Assembly: GCA_013824115.1 (NCBI GenBank)
Contig: PNNG01000010.1
Location: forward strand, 1 to 64,000
Direction of reading: 5' to 3'
Length of the DNA: 64,000 bases
Origin: Sphingobacteriaceae bacterium
Lineage (GTDB): Bacteria > Bacteroidota > Bacteroidia > UBA7662
Part shown: piece by piece, positions 57,311-64,000 of the stretch
Position numbering within the stretch: the stretch's first letter is position 1
Layout: the number at the start of each line of letters is the position of its first letter
Translations under genes and position numbers: made by a program
The notes under the pieces: generated by a model
Database searches by the model: none
Told to the model about the DNA's origin: nothing
Seen by the model: the letters and a program-made list of their open reading frames with translations, nothing else

Positions 57311-57778
57311 ATGAAGCTGCAAAAGAAAAAGAAGCCGTCACCAGCCATTTCTACTTCATCACTGCCCGATATCGTGTTCATGTTGTTGTTCTTCTTCATG
57401 GTTACCACGGTAATGCGTCAAACCGAATTGAAGGTAAAAGTAGTAGTACCTCAAGCCACTGAAATTCAGAAGCTCGAGAAAAAGTCGCTGGTGAGCTACA
57501 TATATATTGGAGCACCGAGCGATAACTACAAATCGAAATTCGGAACGGCTCCACGTATTCAGTTGAACGATGCCTTTGCCACTCCTAACCAGGTACCAGA
57601 GTTTATTGAAAAGGAGCGCGCTGCACGTTTGGAACAAGAAGTACCTCTTTTAACCACCTCTATCAAAGCCGACCGCGATGCCAAAATGGGTATCGTTACC
57701 GACGTGAAACAGGAACTTAGAAAGGTAAACGCTCTAAAACTCAATTACTCTTCGAGCAAGCGAAGCGAAGTTTATTAA
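57311..57778 (+). CDS. exbD: ExbD/TolR-family biopolymer transport protein, second copy
   Basis: 155 residues. Membrane helix 'SSLPDIVFMLLFFFMVTTVM' with the key Asp; periplasmic part short ('YIYIGAPSDNYKSKFGTAPR', 'ADRDAKMGIVTDVKQELRKV'). Two non-identical ExbD copies with one ExbB are typical of Bacteroidota and may form mixed complexes. 'AGGAGGAGG' at 57293-57301 is a rare strong Shine-Dalgarno-like sequence for this group, also coding the previous protein's Gly run. A terminator follows at 57796. Confidence 0.92.
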   Translation: MKLQKKKKPSPAISTSSLPDIVFMLLFFFMVTTVMRQTELKVKVVVPQATEIQKLEKKSLVSYIYIGAPSDNYKSKFGTAPRIQLNDAFATPNQVPEFIEKERAARLEQEVPLLTTSIKADRDAKMGIVTDVKQELRKVNALKLNYSSSKRSEVY

Positions 57779-57795
57779 GAACTTTGTGAATTTTA

Positions 57796-57825
57796 AAACA
57801 AACCCCGCCCTGTGCGGGGTTTTGT
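57796..57825 (+). terminator. Rho-independent terminator of the exbB-exbD cluster
   Basis: Stem AACCCCGC / GCGGGGTT with a 5-base loop and T-rich tail, 22 bases after the second exbD stop. Confidence 0.9.
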
Positions 57826-57848
57826 ATTTATAGCATTTACAAATCGGC

Positions 57849-57856
57849 TATCTTCG
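57849..57856 (+). promoter_or_regulatory. near-consensus -7 element for polyprenyl synthase
   Basis: TATCTTCG differs from TAnnTTTG at one base; 8 bases before ATG 57865. Confidence 0.35.
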
Positions 57857-57864
57857 CCATACGA

Positions 57865-58842
57865 ATGAGCATAAACCTCGATCAAATACGTCAACCTGTA
57901 GCCCGTGACATGGATTTGTTTGAAGACAAATTCAAAAATGCCATGCGGAGCCGGGTGCCGCTTCTCGACCGCATTACGCACTATATTGTAAAACGGAAGG
58001 GTAAACAAATACGACCACTCTTCGTATTTCTTTCGGCGGGCATGATCAACGAAGAAGTAACCGAATCGACCCACCGTGGAGCGGCCTTGGTAGAATTACT
58101 TCATACGGCTACTTTGGTCCACGACGATGTAGTGGATGATGCCTATGAACGCCGCGGATTTTTCAGCATCAATGCGCTTTGGAAAAATAAAATTGCCGTT
58201 TTAGTAGGCGATTATCTTTTAAGCAAAGGCCTTTTGCTTTCGCTCGAAAACAAAGAATTTCACTTGCTTGAAATTACCTCGGATGCCGTTCGCCGAATGA
58301 GTGAAGGCGAACTCCTTCAAATTGAAAAAGCGCGTCGGCTTGATATAACCGAAGAGGTGTATTTCGAGATTATTTCAAATAAAACGGCCAGTTTAATTGC
58401 AAGCTGCTGTGCAGTAGGTGTAGCTTCGGTAAAACAGGAAGCCAGTTGGATAGAAAAAGCCCGTCAGTTTGGCGAAAAAGTGGGCTTGGCTTTTCAAATC
58501 AAAGACGATCTTTTGGATTTAGGCAATGACCCCACAGGAAAAACCAAAGGGGTTGACATTCAGGAGAAGAAAATGACACTTCCGCTCATCCATGCCTTAT
58601 CTAAAGCCGATAAAAGCGAAAAGCGGCATATCATAGGCTTGATTAAAAATCACAACCACAAACGTGAAAAAGTGGCTGAGGTAGTAAGATTTATTCAGCA
58701 AAAAGGCGGAATAGCCTATGCCGAAAAGGTGATGCAACAACTGCAATACGATGCAGAAATATTGCTAAATGAATTTCCTGAGAACATTTACCGTGAAAAT
58801 CTGCGTCAGTTAGTGGCATTCACGGTAAACCGCAATAAATAA
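57865..58842 (+). CDS. polyprenyl diphosphate synthase
   Basis: 325 residues, all-alpha trans-prenyltransferase. First Asp-rich motif 'LVHDDVVDDAYERRG', second 'FQIKDDLLDLGNDPTGKTKG', with 'KGKQIRPLFVFLSAG' and 'GEGELLQIE'-like 'MSEGELLQIEKAR'. It extends farnesyl or geranylgeranyl diphosphate to a long chain, most likely for menaquinone side chain. Product length cannot be read reliably. Shares pathway with dxs and idi in this window. Converges on the GH3 gene at 58851. Confidence 0.92.
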   Translation: MSINLDQIRQPVARDMDLFEDKFKNAMRSRVPLLDRITHYIVKRKGKQIRPLFVFLSAGMINEEVTESTHRGAALVELLHTATLVHDDVVDDAYERRGFFSINALWKNKIAVLVGDYLLSKGLLLSLENKEFHLLEITSDAVRRMSEGELLQIEKARRLDITEEVYFEIISNKTASLIASCCAVGVASVKQEASWIEKARQFGEKVGLAFQIKDDLLDLGNDPTGKTKGVDIQEKKMTLPLIHALSKADKSEKRHIIGLIKNHNHKREKVAEVVRFIQQKGGIAYAEKVMQQLQYDAEILLNEFPENIYRENLRQLVAFTVNRNK

Positions 58843-58850
58843 GCGGTAGG

Positions 58851-60359
58851 TTAAAGCATGCTTAAGATGTCTTCCAAAAACTTGCGGTCGTTGGCCAAAC
58901 GAGGAACCTTGTTTTGCCCACCCAGTTTCCCGCGTTTTTTCATCCACTTGTAAAAAGTGCCATCAGGCAATACGCGCACTTTGGGCAATACCAATGCCAA
59001 ATCATATTGCCTTTTAGCATCATAATCGGAATTGAGTGCGCGCATACGCGCATCCAATACCTCTGTAAAATGCGTGATGTCTGACGGTGCTACCTCAAAT
59101 TCTATAAGCCATTCGTGCCCCCCCCTTTCAGAAGTGCTTAAAAAAACAGGTCCCGCTGTATAATCACGAATGGTAGCCTCAGTAGCCTTACAGGCAGCTT
59201 TGAGGCCTTGTTCCGCATTTTCTACCATCAATTCCTCACCAAAGGCATTGATGTATTGTTTGGTTCGTCCACTGATTCTAAACCTAAAGGGGTTGAGGCT
59301 TGTAAAACGAATCGTATCTCCAATCAAATAACGCCAAAGTCCTGCATTGGTGCTAATAATTACCGCATACACTGTATCTGCCTCTACCTCTTCAAGGGTG
59401 TAAGTTTTTGCACCTTCCTTACCAGCATCAGCAGGATCCATGAACTCGAAGTAAATACCATAGTCGAGCATCAAAAGCATTTCATCGGTATCAGACTGAT
59501 CGGCCATACCAAAAAAGCCCTCAGATGCATTGTAGGTTTCTATGTAGTGCATCCGCGAATCAGGTAACAAGGCTTTAAATTGGTCACGGTATGGATTAAA
59601 GCTCACCCCGCCATGGAAATACACCTCCAAATTGGGCCATATTTCATGCATATGCTGTTTCCCCGTATGCTCCAGCATCCATCGAAACAACACAATGATC
59701 CAAGTAGGTACGCCCGAAATGTTGGTTACATCCTGCTTCATGGTTTCAGTGCCAATGCGTACCACCTTCTCTTCCCATTTCTCCAACAATGCCACCGACA
59801 ACTCAGGGGTTCGAATAAGCTCTGCCCAAAACGGCAGGTTTTGCATGAGTACTGCCGACAAATCACCCGTGTATGAGTCGCCATTCAACTGACTAATTTG
59901 GTGACTACCGCCAATGGTTAAACCTTTGCCAGTGAACATGCGGGTATCGGGATTCAGATGGCAATAAAGCGACAGCAAGTCTTTGCCCGCCTTGAAATGA
60001 CAATCTTCCAATGCCTCCTCACTTACGGGTATATATTTTGAACGGTCGTTGGTTGTGCCCGAAGATTTGGCAAACCACCTTATTTCACTTGGCCACAAAA
60101 CCTGCTTTTCGCCACGCATGATGCGTTCAATGTATGGCTGTAAATCTTCATAGCTGCTGATGGGTACCCTTTCACGAAATTGTTGTGCCGAACGCAGACT
60201 CCCATAGCCATAAGTACGTCCCCAACTGGTATTCACCGCGGCATCAATCAAGCGTCTTCGAACATCTTCTTGTACTTCAATAGGATACTTCATAAAAAGC
60301 TCCATTTGGTGCATCCGCTTTTTGATAAACCAGCTAATCACCGTGTTGAGTACCGACAT
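58851..60359 (-). CDS. GH3-family acyl-adenylate-forming protein
   Basis: 502 residues. GH3 fold: 'FRERVPISSYEDLQPYIERI', ATP-binding 'WFAKSSGTTNDRSKYIPVS', 'YNASEGFFGMADQ', 'YLIGDTIRFTSLNPFRFRI', 'KQYINAFGEELMVENAEQGL', and C-terminal 'FYKWMKKRGKLGGQNKVPRL'. Plant GH3 enzymes conjugate amino acids to auxin or jasmonate; bacterial members are widespread in Bacteroidota but their substrate is unknown. Its ATG overlaps the lptB stop (TAATG). A C8/G8 run at 59118-59125 codes Gly-Gly. Confidence 0.9.
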   Translation of the reverse strand: MSVLNTVISWFIKKRMHQMELFMKYPIEVQEDVRRRLIDAAVNTSWGRTYGYGSLRSAQQFRERVPISSYEDLQPYIERIMRGEKQVLWPSEIRWFAKSSGTTNDRSKYIPVSEEALEDCHFKAGKDLLSLYCHLNPDTRMFTGKGLTIGGSHQISQLNGDSYTGDLSAVLMQNLPFWAELIRTPELSVALLEKWEEKVVRIGTETMKQDVTNISGVPTWIIVLFRWMLEHTGKQHMHEIWPNLEVYFHGGVSFNPYRDQFKALLPDSRMHYIETYNASEGFFGMADQSDTDEMLLMLDYGIYFEFMDPADAGKEGAKTYTLEEVEADTVYAVIISTNAGLWRYLIGDTIRFTSLNPFRFRISGRTKQYINAFGEELMVENAEQGLKAACKATEATIRDYTAGPVFLSTSERGGHEWLIEFEVAPSDITHFTEVLDARMRALNSDYDAKRQYDLALVLPKVRVLPDGTFYKWMKKRGKLGGQNKVPRLANDRKFLEDILSML

Positions 60360-61096
60360 TATTCTAGGATTTTGCGCTTTAATTCAAAATTCTTACCCAA
60401 ATATAGGCGTCGCACTTCTTCATCGGCTGCTAAATCTTCGGCCACACCCGAACGGAGAATTTTACCTTCAAAAAGTAAGTACGCCTTATCGGTAATCGAT
60501 AAGGTTTCGTTCACGTTGTGATCGGTAATGAGTATGCCAATATTCTTGCGTTTGAGCCTGAAAATGATGGTTTGAATGTCCTCCACCGCAATCGGATCAA
60601 CGCCAGCAAATGGCTCGTCGAGCAAAATGAATTTCGGACTCACCGCCAAAGCACGTGCAATTTCTGTACGTCTACGTTCACCGCCAGATAACACCTCGCC
60701 CATATTTTGACGAACATGATGCAAATTAAACTCGTCGAGCAATTCCTCCAACTTGTGCTCTTGCTCGGCTTTGGTCATTTTGGTCATTTGCATTACAGAG
60801 CGAATGTTCTCTTCTACGGTGAGTTTCCGGAACACTGAAGCCTCTTGGGGCAAATAGCCTATACCGTTTTGGGCGCGCTTATACATGGGCAGCTCCGTGA
60901 TAGGCTTATCATCTAAAAACACATTGCCTTCATCGCACTTTACCAAGCCTACAATCATGTAAAAACTGGTGGTTTTACCAGCACCATTTGGTCCCAAAAG
61001 ACCTACAATCTCGCCTTGCGATACGCTCACCGACACATGATTCACCACTGTCCGCTTTTTGTACCGCTTCACCAGGTTTTCGGAACGCAAAATCAT
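60359..61096 (-). CDS. lptB: LPS export ABC transporter ATP-binding protein
   Basis: 245 residues from ATG 61096 ('[20 protein letters not shown]'); a TTG nine bases upstream is less likely. Walker A '[20 protein letters not shown]', Q-loop region '[21 protein letters not shown]', signature '[15 protein letters not shown]', Walker B '[20 protein letters not shown]', and '[15 protein letters not shown]'. It powers the LptFG-driven extraction of lipopolysaccharide. recJ ends one base before its start, and GH3 follows. Confidence 0.96.
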   Translation of the reverse strand: MILRSENLVKRYKKRTVVNHVSVSVSQGEIVGLLGPNGAGKTTSFYMIVGLVKCDEGNVFLDDKPITELPMYKRAQNGIGYLPQEASVFRKLTVEENIRSVMQMTKMTKAEQEHKLEELLDEFNLHHVRQNMGEVLSGGERRRTEIARALAVSPKFILLDEPFAGVDPIAVEDIQTIIFRLKRKNIGILITDHNVNETLSITDKAYLLFEGKILRSGVAEDLAADEEVRRLYLGKNFELKRKILE

Positions 61097-61097
61097 G

Positions 61098-62795
61098 CTA
61101 CTCAAATTTGATGTCTTTGATATTGAGCTTGATGGAAGTAACTCCCCTCCAAGTGTTTTCCTCTATGGTATACGCCACGTTGAAAGGGAGGCCTTTGGAA
61201 ATCAATGGATAGTGTTCGGCATGGCCAAAGGCAATGGCGCTGAAAGCAATACTATCGTCTTGCTGAACGCTTATTTGCAGGTGATTCTCACCCACTACAC
61301 GTACAAAGCCGTTGCTATAAACGCCTTTTGAGCTGAAAACAGGCTGCATATTGCCCGGGCCAAACGGTGCAAACTGCTTCAAAACTCTAAAAAATCGGGG
61401 TGTTATTTCTTTTAGCCTGATCGATTGGTCAATTTCCAAAAGCGGCACCAACTGCTCATCGCGGATGGAACTCTTAACCACTTCTTCAAACTTCTTCGAA
61501 AATGCCTTGATATTTTCTTCCCGGAGGGTTAACCCAGCAGCATATTTATGACCTCCGAACTGATCTACATACTCGGCACATTGGGCAATCGCATGGTGGA
61601 TATCAAATCCGTTGACTGAGCGAGCCGAGCCGGTAAGCAGGCCATCGGCATGGCTAAAAACAATGGTGGGCCTGTAATATTGCTCCACCAAACGCGAAGC
61701 CACAATACCAATTACGCCTTTGTGCCAATTCTGGCCATAAACTACCGTGGTTCGTCGGCTCCTGAAATCGGCCGTTGCTTCGGCTACCAACATGGCTTCC
61801 CGCGTAATATTGGCGTCCACATCGCGGCGGTCGGTATTGGTTTCATTGATTACCTGGGCACGCGACTCAGCCTCTTGCATGCTGTTGCTTAAAAGCAATT
61901 CCACCGCATTTTTGGCATCGCCCATACGGCCTGCTGCATTTATTCGAGGCGCAATGGTAAACACGATATCGGTAATGGTAAGCTCTTTTTTATCGCAACA
62001 AAGCTGAATGATGGCTCGCAAGCCCATGGTGGGATTTTCGTTCAGCTTCTTTAAACCAAAATGGGTGAGAATGCGGTTTTCTCCTAAAATCGGCACAATA
62101 TCGGCCGCAATACTCACAGCCAATAAATCAAGCGACTGCAATACGTACTGATCGTCGATTTCATTTCGGCTGGCAAATGCCTGAGCCAACTTGAAACCAA
62201 TGCCACAGCCACTGAGCTCTTTGAAAGGATATGGACAATCGGCCTGTTTGGGATTCAAAATAGCCGCCGCATGGGGAATGGCAGCAGGCAAATGGTGGTC
62301 AGTAATGATTACGGGCAACCCTTTGCTATTGGCATAATCTACTTGCTCATTGGCTGTAATGCCACAATCGAGTGTAATGATGAGATTATATCCTTGCTCA
62401 ACGGCCCAATCGATGGCTTGTATCGAAAGCCCGTAACCTTCTGAATGCCTATCAGGAATGTAGTAGCCTACCTGATCATAAATGTGTTTGAAAAAGCGAT
62501 AAAGCAGTGCCACTGCCGTGGTGCCGTCCACATCGTAATCGCCATAAATCAAAATTCGGTCTTGATTTCTGATCGCTTCTTCTATGATACTCACCGCTTT
62601 GTCCATGTCCTTCATCAAAAAAGGATCATGCAAAAGTGATAATTCGGGCCTGAAAAAGGTCTTAGCTTCATCGTAAGTGCCGACGCCGCGACTTAACAAC
62701 AAGCGGGCAATCAACGGGTCTACATTAATAGACTCCGCCAACGACACTGCATCTTCATCTGCGTGTTTTGGTTTGTATACCCACTTCTTTTCCAT
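61098..62795 (-). CDS. recJ: single-stranded-DNA-specific exonuclease RecJ
   Basis: 565 residues. DHH phosphoesterase: '[21 protein letters not shown]', '[18 protein letters not shown]', 'VIITDHHLP' and the DHHA1 '[10 protein letters not shown]', '[20 protein letters not shown]'. It degrades single strands 5' to 3' in repair and recombination. A good Shine-Dalgarno (TAGGAG) lies just before the ATG. First gene of recJ-lptB-GH3; the pairing is presumably only positional. Confidence 0.95.
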   Translation of the reverse strand: MEKKWVYKPKHADEDAVSLAESINVDPLIARLLLSRGVGTYDEAKTFFRPELSLLHDPFLMKDMDKAVSIIEEAIRNQDRILIYGDYDVDGTTAVALLYRFFKHIYDQVGYYIPDRHSEGYGLSIQAIDWAVEQGYNLIITLDCGITANEQVDYANSKGLPVIITDHHLPAAIPHAAAILNPKQADCPYPFKELSGCGIGFKLAQAFASRNEIDDQYVLQSLDLLAVSIAADIVPILGENRILTHFGLKKLNENPTMGLRAIIQLCCDKKELTITDIVFTIAPRINAAGRMGDAKNAVELLLSNSMQEAESRAQVINETNTDRRDVDANITREAMLVAEATADFRSRRTTVVYGQNWHKGVIGIVASRLVEQYYRPTIVFSHADGLLTGSARSVNGFDIHHAIAQCAEYVDQFGGHKYAAGLTLREENIKAFSKKFEEVVKSSIRDEQLVPLLEIDQSIRLKEITPRFFRVLKQFAPFGPGNMQPVFSSKGVYSNGFVRVVGENHLQISVQQDDSIAFSAIAFGHAEHYPLISKGLPFNVAYTIEENTWRGVTSIKLNIKDIKFE

Positions 62796-62955
62796 AACTC
62801 CTATCTATCAGCCATTTAGCAATAATACACTTTCGCAATATTCGAACCCTAAAGATAATCAGCGAATTGCAAAAAAGGTTCGAACAATTGCGCAGTTGTT
62901 TTTGAATTTAAAGCCTTTTTTAGGCTCATGAATCGGATAATTTTGTCCTTTTTGT

Positions 62956-62963
62956 TAGCTTTG
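62956..62963 (+). promoter_or_regulatory. -7 element for methylmalonyl-CoA epimerase
   Basis: TAGCTTTG, 14 bases before ATG 62978. Confidence 0.5.
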
Positions 62964-62977
62964 TCAAAAACCATCCT

Positions 62978-63388
62978 ATGTTTCTGAAAGTCGAACATTT
63001 AGGCATCGCAGTTAAATCGCTCGAAAGTGCCGAGGCCCTCTATGAACGCTTGTTGGGCACAACCGTCTACAAACGCGAAGCTGTAGAATCAGAGCACGTT
63101 ACTACTTCCTTCCTTCAAACCGGCGAAACCAAAATCGAACTCCTCGAGTCAACCGACCCCAATGGAGCCATCGGCAAATTCATTGAGAAAAAAGGAGAAG
63201 GGATTCACCACATCGCCTTTGAAGTAGCCGACATACATGCCGAAATGGACCGTTTGCGCAGCGAAGGTTTTATTCTTCTCAACGAAACGCCTAAAAAAGG
63301 TGCCGACAACAAGCTTGTGTGCTTTATTCATCCGAAATCGGCCAATGGCGTATTGGTTGAGCTTTGTCAGGAAATCAGACCTCAGTAA
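62978..63388 (+). CDS. mce: methylmalonyl-CoA epimerase
   Basis: 136 residues, VOC fold. Interconverts (R)- and (S)-methylmalonyl-CoA in propionate/succinate metabolism. Metal site: His7 in 'KVEHLGIAVKSLE', 'HVTTSFLQTGETKIELLE', 'KKGEGIHHIAFEV' and 'GVLVELCQE'. It overlaps the convergent 63382 gene by 7 bases. In Bacteroidota it usually works with methylmalonyl-CoA mutase, not present in this window. Confidence 0.93.
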   Translation: MFLKVEHLGIAVKSLESAEALYERLLGTTVYKREAVESEHVTTSFLQTGETKIELLESTDPNGAIGKFIEKKGEGIHHIAFEVADIHAEMDRLRSEGFILLNETPKKGADNKLVCFIHPKSANGVLVELCQEIRPQ

Positions 63389-63960
63389 GCCGTAGGCTTA
63401 GGAGCCTGAAAAAGGCTGGGGTCTTGTTTGGCTTGTTGAAAATCAATTAGTTCGCCCGACAATGCTTTGCCTCCTTTGGGAGAACTCACTTCCCACCGCA
63501 ACAGCAAGCCCTTTCCGGGTACTTGTCCCCATTCTGCACCCTGAATGCGGCCAAGCAATTGGTTGTAATCGAAAGCTACCGAGGGAGCATACCATCCCTC
63601 TAATATTTGTCCGGTTGACAACTGCAGTTTGATGGGCAACGCCTTTAATCCGGCAATCACCTGCTCAGAACCACTGGCCTTCAGGGGTTTAGCAGCTACT
63701 AAATTGGGCAATTTGGCCTCATCCGCTTTTTGTGCTCCGGCAGTCCATGCTTGTAAAAGCGGACTCGTAGAAGCCACTAAATAAAAGATTGGCTTTTGAT
63801 CCCCTCTTTGTACCAGAGCTTGCTGAGGGCGAACAAAAACCGTCACCCGGGTTTCCTGGCCTGCAATCATTTGCTTGTAAACCAAACGTCCTTCAAATTC
63901 TTGAGCTTGTGCGGTGTGCAAACCAAGCCATAGTAGGACAATCAAACTCAAATATTTCAT
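63382..63960 (-). CDS. secreted protein of GLPGLI/DUF4412-like type
   Basis: 192 residues, signal peptide ('MKYLSLIVLLWLGLHTAQAQ', cleavage near 20). 'FEGRLVYKQMIAGQETRVTV' opening, 'LPNLVAAKPLKASGSEQVIAGL' and 'GWYAPSVAFDYNQLLGRI' resemble small exported Bacteroidota proteins that begin 'f.G.i.Y...', such as DUF4412. Specific family not certain. Function unknown. Overlaps the convergent mce gene by 7 bases. Confidence 0.7.
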   Translation of the reverse strand: MKYLSLIVLLWLGLHTAQAQEFEGRLVYKQMIAGQETRVTVFVRPQQALVQRGDQKPIFYLVASTSPLLQAWTAGAQKADEAKLPNLVAAKPLKASGSEQVIAGLKALPIKLQLSTGQILEGWYAPSVAFDYNQLLGRIQGAEWGQVPGKGLLLRWEVSSPKGGKALSGELIDFQQAKQDPSLFQAPKPTAY

Positions 63961-64000
63961 GATGTAGTGTTTGTTCGAATTTCAGCTTTTTAATCGATAC

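Overview
This window reads as a chromosome segment of a free-living member of the Bacteroidota. The signs are: (i) promoters with the Bacteroidota -7 element TAnnTTTG, sometimes with TTG about 19-20 bases upstream; (ii) a type IX secretion (T9SS) sorting tail on the protein ending at 46870; (iii) an ileS / TraR-DksA-like / lspA cluster, an exbB / small membrane protein / exbD / exbD cluster, DUF2147, DUF6268 and GH3-family genes; (iv) weak or absent Shine-Dalgarno sequences and many ATGA or TTGA gene overlaps. The genus cannot be named from sequence alone. I see no rRNA, insertion sequence, CRISPR array or prophage.

Layout. 1-7300 is an accessory-looking, partly decayed stretch: an AraC fragment, a cupin, two lipoproteins, a GH130 plus GT4-fusion glycan pair, an outer-membrane barrel, and a dead RelE/ParE-type toxin-antitoxin locus. 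7308-11028 (minus) holds dxs, a Ca2+/Na+ antiporter and a glycosyltransferase. 11098-16930 holds an ABC exporter, an aminotransferase, a YaeR-like VOC protein, an AAA ATPase behind four 15-bp tandem dyad repeats, and dusB. 16930-22224 is a membrane and phospholipid block (CPBP protease, DUF2007, cdsA, glutamate dehydrogenase, psd, MFS). 22209-28805 (minus) holds an unknown protein, a TPR histidine kinase, a CsgG-like/LPP20 lipoprotein operon and DUF456. 28813-36058 is a compact eight-gene surface-polysaccharide cluster. 36146-36806 is an apparently intact PIN toxin-antitoxin pair. 36815-43519 (minus) is the MMPL/RND - ileS - TraR - lspA operon. 43664-50865 (mostly minus) holds glutathione peroxidase, a BaiN-like flavoprotein, a T9SS cargo protein, an M23 peptidase, idi, and a three-gene envelope operon. 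51051-55373 holds an M1 aminopeptidase and a deacetylase-TatD-asparaginase operon, followed by tRNA-Ser(GGA). 55586-57778 is the ExbB/ExbD energy-transducing cluster, then a polyprenyl synthase. 58851-62795 (minus) is recJ-lptB-GH3, and 62978-63960 holds methylmalonyl-CoA epimerase and a secreted unknown.

How genes work together. dxs, idi and the polyprenyl synthase span isoprenoid precursor to carrier-lipid or quinone side-chain synthesis. cdsA and psd are two steps of phosphatidylethanolamine synthesis. lspA matures the many lipoproteins encoded here. lptB and the flippase/glycosyltransferase/ligase cluster serve the outer surface.

Most notable observations: six genes have the -7 element (one as an A-ending variant) exactly 4 bases before the start codon, which predicts leaderless mRNAs; four perfect 15-bp dyad repeats carry the -33 region of an AAA ATPase gene; an intrinsic terminator runs straight into the psd start codon; and a toxin-antitoxin pair is caught in decay next to a compact intact one elsewhere. 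No clear new defence or CRISPR-like system was found.
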